A DNA stretch of 14,399 nucleotides, taken from positions 1 to 14,399 of the forward strand of contig JAFVRI010000081.1 of NCBI GenBank assembly GCA_017504335.1, read 5' to 3'. Origin of the DNA: Clostridia bacterium (GTDB lineage Bacteria > Bacillota > Clostridia > Oscillospirales > CAG-272). Numbering within the stretch: the first letter of the stretch is position 1; every line of letters starts with the position of its first letter. The notes beneath the pieces were generated by a model. That model did not search any database and was not told the DNA's origin. It saw nothing but the letters and a program-made list of their open reading frames with translations. Below, one piece after another: positions 7,004 to 14,207 of this stretch. A program made the position numbers and the translations under genes.

Positions 7004-8317
7004 ATGAAAAAGGGAAATGTTTGGGCACTATTGCCCATTGGCGTATTTGTTTTACTGTATTTGGGGTTGGGAATTACCTTTGAATACATTCTGAAGATCC
7101 CCATGGGATTTTATAAGGTTCCCATTGTGGTGATCTTTTTGGTGGCACTTCTTGTGGCGTGCCTGCAAAACAGAGGACTCAAATTTGATGAAAAGCTTTC
7201 TCTGATGGGACACGGTGTGGGGGATAAAAACATTATTACCATGCTGCTCATCTTCTTGTTGGCAGGAATTTTTGTAGGTGTGGTCGGACGGAACAGCGCG
7301 CAAAGTGTGGCATATTTCCTTTTGTCCATTGTACCGCCTCGCTTTGCTGTTTGCGTGATCTTCATCGTCAGCTGCTTCGTTTCTACTGCCATGGGTACTT
7401 CGGTGGGAACCATTACGTTGCTGACTCCTATCGCGGCAGCCATTTCCGTTACCTCCGGATTCTCCCTTCCTCTGTGTGTGGGAACCGTCGTGGGCGGAGC
7501 CATGTTTGGTGACAACCTGTCCTTCGTATCCGACACGACCATTGCCGCATGTAACGGTCAGGGCTGTGCCATGAAGGATAAATTCCGTCAGAATTTCGCC
7601 ATCGTTCTGCCTGCGGCAATTGTGACGCTGGGACTCATTCTTTTGCTTTCCATCCAGGCGGATATTCAGCCCGTTGCGGTTCAATCCTATAATCTGATTC
7701 AGATCATTCCGTATCTTCTTGTTTTGATTGGAGGCATCGTGGGAATCAACGTATTCCTTACCTTGCTGATCGGCATTGTCACAGGTTGCATCATCATGCT
7801 CTCGACGGGTGCCTTGGATTTTCCTATGCTCTTGGAGAATATGGGAAGTGGCGTGTCGGATATGTTTGAGACCTCCATGGTGGCAATTCTGGTGGCGGCG
7901 CTTTGTGCTTTGATCCGTGAGGCAGGCGGATTCCAAGCCCTGCTCAATGGCATCCGACGGGTGTTCCGTGGCAAGAGAGGCGGACAGTTGGGAATCGGAC
8001 TTTTGGTGGGATTGATGGATATTTCCACCGCCAACAATACGGTTGCTATTGTCATGGCAAATCCCATTGCTTCGGAAATGGCTGAGGAATATGGAATTTC
8101 CCCCAAAAAGACGGCATCGATTCTTGATACCTTCTCTTGTATCTTCCAAGGAATTTTGCCCTACGGCGCGCAGATGCTGGTTGCCCTGAGCGCGGTAAGC
8201 GCAATGGGCTTGGAGCTTGGCGCCTTCGCGGTGATCTCTCATCTTTTCTATCCCATGATGCTCCTGCTCAGCTCGCTTGTCTTTATGTTTTTCATTCCTG
8301 AGCGAAAAAAGAAATAA
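7004..8317 (+). CDS. NhaC-family Na+/H+ antiporter-like membrane protein (437 aa)
   Basis: A polytopic membrane protein with about 11 hydrophobic segments, beginning at residues 6-26. The signature 'VSTAMGTSVGTITLLTPIAAA' region (two pieces: STAMGTSVGT, ITLLTPIAA) and 'GGAMFGDNLSFVSDTTIAA' are typical of the NhaC/Na_H_antiporter family, as is 'DISTANNTVAIVMANPIA' in the second half, the inverted repeat counterpart. Family members exchange cytoplasmic Na+ for protons or couple Na+ to an organic acid, for example malate/lactate. The start at 7004 has AAGGA (6991-6995) eight bases upstream; an earlier in-frame ATG at 6995 has no such site and overlaps that ribosome site. The gene has its own perfect promoter. 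It may restore Na+ balance in cells that import sugar acids with Na+, or export an acid product; both are inference. Confidence 0.88.
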   Translation: MKKGNVWALLPIGVFVLLYLGLGITFEYILKIPMGFYKVPIVVIFLVALLVACLQNRGLKFDEKLSLMGHGVGDKNIITMLLIFLLAGIFVGVVGRNSAQSVAYFLLSIVPPRFAVCVIFIVSCFVSTAMGTSVGTITLLTPIAAAISVTSGFSLPLCVGTVVGGAMFGDNLSFVSDTTIAACNGQGCAMKDKFRQNFAIVLPAAIVTLGLILLLSIQADIQPVAVQSYNLIQIIPYLLVLIGGIVGINVFLTLLIGIVTGCIIMLSTGALDFPMLLENMGSGVSDMFETSMVAILVAALCALIREAGGFQALLNGIRRVFRGKRGGQLGIGLLVGLMDISTANNTVAIVMANPIASEMAEEYGISPKKTASILDTFSCIFQGILPYGAQMLVALSAVSAMGLELGAFAVISHLFYPMMLLLSSLVFMFFIPERKKK

Positions 8318-8326
8318 TTGTAAATC

Positions 8327-8357
8327 AAAAAGCCTTCCCCGTAGGGAAGGCTTTTTT
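8327..8357. terminator. Bidirectional rho-independent terminator
   Basis: The stem AAAAAGCCTTCCC (8327-8339) pairs with GGGAAGGCTTTTT (8344-8356) around the loop CGTA, and a sixth T follows. A-runs and T-runs on the two sides let it end both the antiporter transcript and the convergent minus-strand transcript of the secreted protein and small peptide. Confidence 0.92.
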
Positions 8358-8375
8358 CTGTTTTGAAGATTGATT

Positions 8376-8486
8376 TTACCAATCCCAGTTGTCTCCTTCG
8401 CCCTCTTCCTCATAGGAAAGGGTGACGAGATCCGCTGTTTTCAAGAGAACCAACGTGCATTCGGGTTCCATATAATTCTTTTTCAT
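8376..8486 (-). CDS. Small acidic peptide (36 aa), coupled to the secreted protein gene
   Basis: I do not recognise a named family. Read on the minus strand, the ORF starts MKKNYMEPEC, has a middle part TLVLLKTADLVTLSY, and ends in a very acidic, Trp-containing tail EEEGEGDNWDW. The evidence that it is a real gene is its ribosome site: AAAGGAGGT (8500-8492) five bases before the ATG, overlapping the stop codon of the 1311-aa gene, which implies translation from the same message. The transcript then ends at the terminator at 8327-8357. There is no signal peptide, transmembrane segment or Gly-Gly leader motif, and no maturation enzyme nearby. The general form (MKK-x-Y-x-x-P-E, then hydrophobic, then an acidic/Gly/Asn tail) resembles short unnamed peptides that I recall from gut Clostridia; that recollection is unverified. 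A role beside the secreted protein is inference. Confidence 0.7.
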   Translation of the reverse strand: MKKNYMEPECTLVLLKTADLVTLSYEEEGEGDNWDW

Positions 8487-8498
8487 TTCGGACCTCCT

Positions 8499-11400
8499 TT
8501 AGGATACGAACTGACCGAAGGTCAGCGTGCGTGTGCCGTCAAACGCAATGATGTTTTCCACATCCGTCAGAGAGTGGAGATAGATCGTATGCTCGAAACG
8601 GCTGTAATTGTAGTTGTAACGAACCATGTTGCAGGTCCAGAGCAGAACCTTGGGGGCGATCTTCTTGTAGAGCGCCGAGGAAACTCCCTGAATGCCGTGG
8701 TGGGCAACCTGGCAAACATCGGACTTCCATTCCAGATCACTCCAGTTCGAGATGGAAGTGACCTCTGCCTTGGAAATGGCATCTCCTAAGAAGATAATGG
8801 TCTCGTCCGCATATTCCATCTTGAACATCAGGGAGTGATCGTTCAAGCTGGTAACGGAGGGAGCATTCTTATAGAAAAGATCGTCGGGGGCATACATATA
8901 GGTGGTCTTAACACTGCCTACGTAGAATTCCATGCCGGTACGAACCGTGACCGTGGGAATCTCCAGACGGTCGATCTGATCAAAGAGGGTTTGGATTCTT
9001 GCGTGGATTCCTACTGTGTCCGCATCGTTGTAAGGCTCGGAGAGGAAGGAATGATGGATGGATTCTACGGTCAAGGAATCACCGTACTTTTCAAGAATAC
9101 CGATGGCAGCAAGAATGTGGTCGTCATGTCCGTGGGTGAAGATCCATGCGGCAATGACGGGATGGTCGTCTCCGTATACCTTTTGCATTTCGGCATAGAA
9201 ACCGTCAACGTCCAGGGTATCGGCACCGTCAATGACGATAAGCTTGCCATTGTCTGCCTTGATAATGTATCCCATTCCGGGAGACATACTCTGATCGGTC
9301 ATTTGGCTTGCGTAGTTTGCGTACTGAGTTACAGTCGCGACAACGGGATTCTGTACGGTTTCCTTTTCGGGAAGCTTCAGAAGCGTTCCGTCACCGGATA
9401 CACGAAGCTGCTTTTTGGTTCCGTAGTAGGATACCCAAAGCGTCTCGGTCTCGTTATCCATCTGCGCAAAGTAGTTATAAGCGGTTACACGCTCGGATAC
9501 CAGCTTGTAGCCCGCAGCCTGCAGATCGGTGATCTTTTGACGGTAATCCGAAAGTCTTGCACCGTTGGAAACGGTTACGTCCAAGCCTTCAAAACCAACA
9601 TCGGTGTGGACGGTTTCGATAGGATCGGTTGCCTCGGGCGTGTCGGTGGCATCGGGAGCGGTGGAGGGAGAACCGGGGACGGGCTCTTCGGTCAGCACGG
9701 AGAAGCTGGAGTCAAGGGTAAACGCCATGGTTTTGCCGTCGAAGTTGGTCACGTCACCGTTCTTGTGGAAGGTACGAACCAGGAAATCAACGTTGCCGCA
9801 GCCCGCGGGGATGTTGTTGATGTTCAAAGCGAAGATATAGCTGCCGCCCAGCTGCTCGGCGGTGTAGGTCACCGTTCCGCCGGGGGTGATGGCGGTGAGA
9901 GAGCCGTAAACCTTGGTGATGGTTTGGGTACGGTTCTTTACGCCGATTTCCGCATCATTGCAAGAAAGATTGATCTTAAAGCCGACTGCATCGTAATCCA
10001 GGGAGTCAACCACGCCGATCAGACGGATGGAGAAGCGAGCGCCGACTGCCTCGGAGATCTGATAGCCCACGAACTTGGTGTTGGTGGTGGGGAACCAGAA
10101 GTCGCGAACAGCGGTGGGGATCACCTTGTCCTCAACCTGTGCGCTCCAAGCGGTAAAGCCGTTCGCGACGAGCAGCTCGGAAGCGGTTTTGCCGTTCAGG
10201 GCGCTTGCATTCACCTTTGTATTATTAGTGAGAGTGGGAACAACTGCAGTTGCTCCGCTATACAACTGATCGTAAGAAATACCGCCTTGTGTGAGGTAAG
10301 TGACGTAGAGGTTGTTTCTAAAGGTGACAACGGGTACAACAGACGCACTGGAATATCCAAGGAACGCACCCGAAATGGACGGGGTGGTGATGGTGGACAT
10401 GGATCCGCCTGCCACGCAATTCTCGACGGTCAGCGTGCTGACAACCGAGGTGGGGTTCAAACGTCCTACCAGCAATCCTACTTCCTTTGCGGCACCCGTA
10501 ATGGTTCCGTAATAGGCACAGTTGGTCATAATCACGTTGGAGCCGCCTCCACCGGAGACCTGGCCGATCAAGCCACCGACGTAACGGGTATCGTTTGCAA
10601 TGATATTTCCGACAGAGACAACGGAATCCATTGTAATACGGGAGGAACGGGTGGTTCCCGCAACCGTACCCATAGAGGATGCGGTGGGAGAAGCGGTATC
10701 TCCCGAATTGGCAAGGGTGGATTTCATGTCGATGTCGAGGTACAGATTCTTAAAGATCAAGCCCTCGTCCGCATTGGCGGAGGTCATATTGGTCTGACCG
10801 AAGAGACCGCCGAAGATCGCCTTGTTGGAGGTAATGTAGGAGTCCACGATGGCAAGGTTTTCAATGCGCATGGTTCCGGTTCCCGCTGCGTATCCAAAGA
10901 AGCCGGCACTGCCTGAGGTGGTTTTCATATACATTCCCGAAACGGTATGACCGTTTCCGTTGATGTTACCGTGGAAATACTTGCCGCCTACGTTGGGCCA
11001 TGCAAGCAGGGAAGAAGTCTTGCCTGCGGCAGCCGCATCCTGAACCCCTTTGTTGAGGGTGATGTCGGTAGCAAGAGAAATGGTTTTGTTTACGAAGTAT
11101 TTGTCAGCGTTTGCACCGTGATTGAGAATGCTGTATCCGAATGCCAACCACTGATTGGCGGTAGAAACCGTGTAGGTGGATTCGTTGAGCAACGCACCCA
11201 TGATCTTGTCATAATCGGTTGCGGGATTATAACGAATTTCGAATACGCCATGGGGCAGAGCCAAATCACCGTCGGCAACGAGCCACTGATCGAAGCCGTT
11301 GCTCTTCAGCGTGGTTCTTCCTGCAGAGCCTGTCAGATTGGCAATGGTTACCTGCTTGGTTCCCGTGGTATTGGGAACGAACCCGCTGGCGCCCTGATGG

Positions 11401-12434
11401 GTCTTCACACCGCTGGTGGCGTATTCTACGTAAAGGTTGTTGGTCAAATTTACAGTGGGAATGGCCGAAACACTGCCCCATCCGATGAAGGCACCGTGGT
11501 TGGCAGGTACGTTCGCAAAGCTACCGCCTGCAACGGTGTTGGTGATGGTCAGCTTGCTGACAGGATTGGAGGGATTCAAGCGGCCTACGATCAATCCGGT
11601 TTCTCTGGCACCGCCGGTGATCGTGCCGTAGTAGGCGGAATTGGAGATGGTTACATCAAATCCGTCACCGCCGGAAACCTGTCCGAAGATACCGCCCACA
11701 TATTTGGTGTTGTTGACGGTGATGTTACCGACAGCAACGACCGAATCCACGTGAACCATGGAGGAACGGGCGGTTCCCGCAACCGATCCGATGGAGAGGG
11801 AGGTATTGCCGTCGGCCGCGCCTGCTAAAGTGGAAACCAGATCAATGTCCAGATATACGTTGTTTACGTGTAATCCCTTGGCGGGATCGGTGGTGACCAG
11901 ATTGATCTGACCGAAAATTCCTCCGAAGGTTGCCTTGGTGGATGATGCGTAGGAATCTACGATAGACAGATCCTTTACATCGATACGGTTGGTCCCTTGG
12001 GCATAGCCAAAGAATCCGGTGCTGGTAGAGGAGGTGGCTACCATGTAGAGACCCGAAATGGTATGACCTCTACCGTCAATGCTGGACTGAAAGGTCTTTC
12101 CCTTGGTGTCGGGGTACTTTACGAGCGAGTCGGTGTTGCCCGCGGCAACCGCATCCTGTACGCCTGTGTTCAGGGTGATATCCGCACCGAGCGCAAAGGT
12201 CCTGCCCGCATACGCAGATCCCCTGCTTGCGGCGATCATGTAGCCGAGAGCAAGCACGTGGTCTGCCGTGGTCATGGTGTAGGTCTTGGTGTCTGCGTCA
12301 TAGATGGACTCTAAGATCGCATCGTAGTCCGTCGAAGGAGACAAAGTCGCCGCCGATGCGGAAAGCGATCCGAAGGGGATGGCAAGTCCGAGAAGCATCA
12401 CCAGGGAGAGAAACAGAGATAACGCTTTTTTCAT
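8499..12434 (-). CDS. Secreted GLUG-repeat protein with C-terminal metallo-beta-lactamase-fold domain (1311 aa)
   Basis: Residues 1-28 are a Sec signal peptide (MKKALSLFLSLVMLLGLAIP, then cleavage near ASA-A). Two homologous blocks, about 36-400 and 407-772, each contain GLUG/beta-solenoid signatures such as 'FQSSIDGRGHTISGLYM', 'GGIFGQVSGG', 'SAYYGTITG' and 'GLIVGRLNP'. A beta-rich module follows at about 786-912 ('GARFSIRLIGVVDSLDYDAVG'-like core), then a Pro/Thr/Ser linker (915-940) and a metallo-beta-lactamase fold (about 1030-1311) with HGHDDH at 1101-1106, FLGDA at 1215-1219 (D1218) and VAHHG at 1243-1247 (H1246). The last set resembles ComEC/Rec2-type secreted hydrolases. No LPXTG or other anchor is visible, so it is probably released or bound by its repeats. 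AAGGA lies seven bases before the ATG. A divergent AraC gene is its probable regulator. Substrate unknown. Confidence 0.9.
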   Translation of the reverse strand: MKKALSLFLSLVMLLGLAIPFGSLSASAATLSPSTDYDAILESIYDADTKTYTMTTADHVLALGYMIAASRGSAYAGRTFALGADITLNTGVQDAVAAGNTDSLVKYPDTKGKTFQSSIDGRGHTISGLYMVATSSTSTGFFGYAQGTNRIDVKDLSIVDSYASSTKATFGGIFGQINLVTTDPAKGLHVNNVYLDIDLVSTLAGAADGNTSLSIGSVAGTARSSMVHVDSVVAVGNITVNNTKYVGGIFGQVSGGDGFDVTISNSAYYGTITGGARETGLIVGRLNPSNPVSKLTITNTVAGGSFANVPANHGAFIGWGSVSAIPTVNLTNNLYVEYATSGVKTHQGASGFVPNTTGTKQVTIANLTGSAGRTTLKSNGFDQWLVADGDLALPHGVFEIRYNPATDYDKIMGALLNESTYTVSTANQWLAFGYSILNHGANADKYFVNKTISLATDITLNKGVQDAAAAGKTSSLLAWPNVGGKYFHGNINGNGHTVSGMYMKTTSGSAGFFGYAAGTGTMRIENLAIVDSYITSNKAIFGGLFGQTNMTSANADEGLIFKNLYLDIDMKSTLANSGDTASPTASSMGTVAGTTRSSRITMDSVVSVGNIIANDTRYVGGLIGQVSGGGGSNVIMTNCAYYGTITGAAKEVGLLVGRLNPTSVVSTLTVENCVAGGSMSTITTPSISGAFLGYSSASVVPVVTFRNNLYVTYLTQGGISYDQLYSGATAVVPTLTNNTKVNASALNGKTASELLVANGFTAWSAQVEDKVIPTAVRDFWFPTTNTKFVGYQISEAVGARFSIRLIGVVDSLDYDAVGFKINLSCNDAEIGVKNRTQTITKVYGSLTAITPGGTVTYTAEQLGGSYIFALNINNIPAGCGNVDFLVRTFHKNGDVTNFDGKTMAFTLDSSFSVLTEEPVPGSPSTAPDATDTPEATDPIETVHTDVGFEGLDVTVSNGARLSDYRQKITDLQAAGYKLVSERVTAYNYFAQMDNETETLWVSYYGTKKQLRVSGDGTLLKLPEKETVQNPVVATVTQYANYASQMTDQSMSPGMGYIIKADNGKLIVIDGADTLDVDGFYAEMQKVYGDDHPVIAAWIFTHGHDDHILAAIGILEKYGDSLTVESIHHSFLSEPYNDADTVGIHARIQTLFDQIDRLEIPTVTVRTGMEFYVGSVKTTYMYAPDDLFYKNAPSVTSLNDHSLMFKMEYADETIIFLGDAISKAEVTSISNWSDLEWKSDVCQVAHHGIQGVSSALYKKIAPKVLLWTCNMVRYNYNYSRFEHTIYLHSLTDVENIIAFDGTRTLTFGQFVS
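10119..11216 (-). repeat. Intragenic repeat block B (GLUG-type, about 366 codons)
   Basis: Codons 407-772 of the secreted protein, the second copy of block A: TDYD start, 'ATDITLNKGVQDAAAAG', 'GNGHTVSGMYM', 'GFFGYAAGT', 'LAIVDSY', 'GGLFGQ', 'YLDIDMKSTLA', 'VGGLIGQVSGG', 'AYYGTITGAAKEVGLLVGRLNP'. The offset between copies is about 370 residues. Confidence 0.85.
11235..12329 (-). repeat. Intragenic repeat block A (GLUG-type, about 365 codons)
   Basis: Codons 36-400 of the secreted protein. It shares order and wording with block B: TDYD start, 'ADITLNTGVQDA', 'GRGHTISGLYM', 'GFFGYAQGT', 'LSIVDSY', 'GGIFGQ', 'YLDIDLVSTLA', 'VGGIFGQVSGG', 'AYYGTITGGARETGLIVGRLNP'. The divergence between blocks shows the duplication is old, not an assembly artefact. 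Confidence 0.85.
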
Positions 12435-12467
12435 GTTGTTTTCCTTTCTTTCTCAAATTTTTGCCAA

Positions 12468-12497
12468 AATATAATTATATTGTAAAACGATTGACAA
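12468..12497 (-). promoter_or_regulatory. Probable promoter of the secreted protein gene
   Basis: On the minus strand, TTGTCA (12497-12492) and TATATT (12473-12468) are separated by 18 bases, each close to consensus. Transcription would start near 12461, giving a leader of about 27 bases. The -35 box shares bases with the -35 box of the divergent AraC gene. Confidence 0.45.
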
Positions 12498-12519
12498 ACG
12501 GATGAAAAAATTATATAAT
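12491..12519 (+). promoter_or_regulatory. Perfect sigma-A promoter of the second AraC gene
   Basis: TTGACA (12491-12496) and TATAAT (12514-12519) are full consensus with a 17-base spacer. Transcription would start near 12527, leaving a leader of about 95 bases. That leader contains AAAAAGTTT twice (12544-12552 and 12586-12594), 42 bases or four helical turns apart, a possible operator pair. Confidence 0.85.
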
Positions 12520-12621
12520 GACAGTAGTGACATTGTATCATATAAAAAGTTTAAATTCAATCAAAAATCGCTCAATATCAGAATGAAAAAGTTTGATTTT
12601 GTGTAAAAAGGAGGTTTGACT

Positions 12622-13509
12622 ATGCCGTATTATGAGGATTTTGGAAGAGATTTCCATTATTACTATAAAACCCACAAAGCCAAAGGCATGGTGCAGGCAC
12701 ATTTGCATCCCTGCTATGAACTGGGGATCTATTTGCATGATTCTCCTAATTCCGCTCAAATTTACGGTCAGGAGCTTTTCTTGCCCGCTCCTGTCGCAAT
12801 GTTGTTTGCTCCGTTTTGCTTGCATAAAAATTCTTTTGAGTTCAAAAAAGATAGAACGGAATGGGAGAGAGCGATCTTTTATTTTGGCGACGAGATCATC
12901 GAAAAATATGCTTTCGCAGTTGCTGATCTGAATCTTGGGCAAAATCGAATCTGGCGTTTGAATGAGAAAACGATCCGAGAATTTCATGAGATATTGGATA
13001 TGATGAATCGCTGCCCATTAGATAGTGTGGAGCAGCAATTGCTGTTTCTTTTGATTCTCCGTCGCTTGTTTTCCATGACAGATGAAGAGATCCCTGTGGC
13101 ATCCATTGCGGACAGTGGGGGATATATTTCCGATGTGATTCGGTATATGAGTGAGAATCTGAGCGAGGGGTTGACGGCAGAGGGAGTGGCGGCGCACTTT
13201 TTTATCAGCCGATCTAAACTGAATAAGGATTTTAAGAAATATACCTCTACGACCTTCCATCAGTTGTTAGGCGAAATGAAGATGAACAAGGCGATCTCTT
13301 TTTTGAAAAAGGGAGTTACCGATATCCGTAAGGTGGCGATCGCTTCGGGATTTGAAAACGAAAATTACTTCTTTACGCTGTTCAAAAAGAGAATGGGCGT
13401 TACCCCCCTTCAATACGCAAAGCGGTATCGGGAAGAAATCGCGCGAAAGGGAAGCTATTATGACCCCCGAATGGTCAGCTCCAAATGGGGCATGTCCCTG
13501 GATTTCTAA
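12622..13509 (+). CDS. AraC-family transcriptional regulator (295 aa)
   Basis: The N-terminal part has a cupin-like sensor, with 'HLHPCYELGIYLHD' at 27-40 and 'FAPFCLHKNSFEF' at 62-74. The C-terminal HTH pair spans about 170-270: 'VAAHFFISRSKLNKDFKKYT' (189-208) is the first, 'VAIASGFENENYFFTLFKKR' (238-257) the second, followed by 'GVTPLQYAKRYRE', the standard AraC end. A 25-residue tail follows. The ATG at 12622 has AAAAGGAGG seven bases upstream; an in-frame TTG at 12616 sits just against that ribosome site and is rejected. The gene is driven by a perfect promoter and is divergent from the secreted GLUG/metallo-hydrolase gene, so it probably regulates that gene and perhaps itself. The ligand is unknown. 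Confidence 0.92.
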   Translation: MPYYEDFGRDFHYYYKTHKAKGMVQAHLHPCYELGIYLHDSPNSAQIYGQELFLPAPVAMLFAPFCLHKNSFEFKKDRTEWERAIFYFGDEIIEKYAFAVADLNLGQNRIWRLNEKTIREFHEILDMMNRCPLDSVEQQLLFLLILRRLFSMTDEEIPVASIADSGGYISDVIRYMSENLSEGLTAEGVAAHFFISRSKLNKDFKKYTSTTFHQLLGEMKMNKAISFLKKGVTDIRKVAIASGFENENYFFTLFKKRMGVTPLQYAKRYREEIARKGSYYDPRMVSSKWGMSLDF

Positions 13510-13570
13510 GGATCGAGGATGCGAAGGACACGGGTCGCTTTTTAGAAAACCACCTCCGCTTCGCTACGGG

Positions 13571-13591
13571 GCATGAACTTGCAGTTCATGC
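13571..13591. other. Perfect 8-bp hairpin downstream of AraC gene
   Basis: GCATGAAC (13571-13578) pairs with GTTCATGC (13584-13591) around TTGCA. No T-run follows on either strand, so it is not a classical terminator, though it may protect the 3' end of the AraC transcript or be part of a dispersed repeat. Confidence 0.55.
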
Positions 13592-13699
13592 TACTCCGCA
13601 AAAACTTTGTTACAGGTTATGGCTTGACGTTTATTTGCGTTTCTCGTCATAATTTATGTAATATGGTATTGTTTATTCTTCTTTTTTATAACGGGGCAT

Positions 13700-13743
13700 C
13701 GAGAAAACAAGGGTTTATCCCATACAAAACGGCGGGAGCTTGC
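13700..13743 (+). repeat. Direct repeat, copy 1
   Basis: This 44-bp segment matches 13977-14020 at 41 positions, counted by eye, with the last 32 bases (from 13712) identical: GGTTTATCCCATAC through GGGAGCTTGC. The GC-rich end folds into a hairpin CGGCGGG/CCCGCCG (13730-13752). Confidence 0.85.
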
Positions 13744-13824
13744 CCCCCGCCGAAAAAACGAAGGCGAACCACGCACACAGGAAATTGTGTGTCATCCCGA
13801 GCGGAAAGAAACGGTATATGATTG

Positions 13825-13861
13825 TTTCTCGGGACGTCGAGGACGTCGTCCCCTACAGGGA
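13825..13861 (+). repeat. Inverted repeat, left arm
   Basis: The 37 bases pair with the reverse complement of 13948-13983, with two mismatches and one extra base counted by eye. Its core is GACGTCGAGGACGTC, which has an internal repeat of GACGTC. The arms are 86 bases apart. Confidence 0.85.
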
Positions 13862-13947
13862 TTGGTGGAAATCCGTTGTAATCTTTCTAAATGAGCAATC
13901 GGATATGCCTTTGTTGGAATAGGAGACAATGTATCCGTTTATATCTA

Positions 13948-13983
13948 TCCCGTAGGGGGCGACGTCCTCGACGCCCCGAGAAA
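13948..13983 (-). repeat. Inverted repeat, right arm
   Basis: Reverse complement of the left arm at 13825-13861. Its last seven bases, CGAGAAA (13977-13983), also begin the second copy of the direct repeat, so the two repeat types are nested. Confidence 0.85.
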
Positions 13984-14020
13984 GCGACGGTTTATCCCAT
14001 ACAAAACGGCGGGAGCTTGC
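13977..14020 (+). repeat. Direct repeat, copy 2
   Basis: Second copy of the 13700-13743 segment, 277 bases downstream in the same orientation. It ends in a perfect hairpin AACGGCGGGAG/CTCCCGCCGTT (14006-14030) with loop CTTG. Confidence 0.85.
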
Positions 14021-14030
14021 TCCCGCCGTT
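14006..14030 (-). other. Perfect 11-bp GC-rich hairpin
   Basis: AACGGCGGGAG pairs with CTCCCGCCGTT around CTTG. On the minus strand TTTTG follows, so it could be a weak second terminator for the minus-strand gene at 14208; on the plus strand there is no T-run. Confidence 0.4.
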
Positions 14031-14040
14031 ATAATAAATA

Positions 14041-14079
14041 AGAAATCCGTCGGGACGCCCGAGGGTCCGACGGATTTCT
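14041..14079 (-). terminator. Probable terminator of the minus-strand phosphoribosyltransferase gene
   Basis: AGAAATCCGTCGG (14041-14053) pairs perfectly with CCGACGGATTTCT (14067-14079) around a 13-base loop. On the minus strand the stem is followed by TATTTATTAT (14040-14031), a T-rich tail. It lies about 130 bases after the stop codon at 14208. A second, weaker 5-bp stem with TTTT (14200-14178) lies nearer to the stop. Confidence 0.5.
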
Positions 14080-14207
14080 GCCTTAGAGAAAAAACATTTG
14101 ATTACATTCCACACAAAGACGGAGAACGTGAATAAAAACAAACCATATTGTGTATGAAAGTTTTGCGGAGCTTTTTCAAAAGCGACCAAAAATTAGTCGC
14201 AACTAAC

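Larger units (their letters stand above)
13510..14207. other. Gene-poor intergenic stretch of about 700 bp rich in hairpins and repeats
   Basis: No ORF here has a ribosome site plus a sensible protein; the longest plus-strand frames (13573-13821, 13740-13922) run through repeat sequence. The stretch holds a hairpin at 13571-13591, a 32-bp exact direct repeat, an inverted repeat pair, and two GC-rich hairpins near 14006-14079. A weak promoter-like pair, TTGACG (13624-13629) and CATAAT (18-base spacer), has no gene behind it. The composition looks like dispersed non-coding repeats of the genome, but that needs other loci to prove. Confidence 0.7.

Noticed and set aside
7052..8413. A 453-codon minus-strand open frame opposite the antiporter gene
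   Set aside because: The protein is His/Gln/Asn/Arg-rich with no domain, as expected from reading membrane-protein codons backwards. The plus strand has NhaC motifs, a ribosome site and a consensus promoter.
8835..10916. A 693-codon plus-strand open frame opposite the secreted protein gene, and a 293-codon one at 10947-11828
   Set aside because: They are antisense shadows of a GC-biased, Thr/Gly/Val-rich gene. The minus strand has the signal peptide, the GLUG repeats, HGHDDH and a ribosome site; the plus frames show no known fold and only Gly/Val/Asp-rich low-complexity protein.
13573..13922. Two small plus-strand frames in the repeat region (82 and 60 codons)
   Set aside because: No ribosome site, odd composition, and both run through the direct and inverted repeats, so they are translations of non-coding sequence.
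13700..14030. CRISPR array
   Set aside because: Only two copies of a direct repeat, 277 bases apart, no regular spacer length, and no cas genes in the window.
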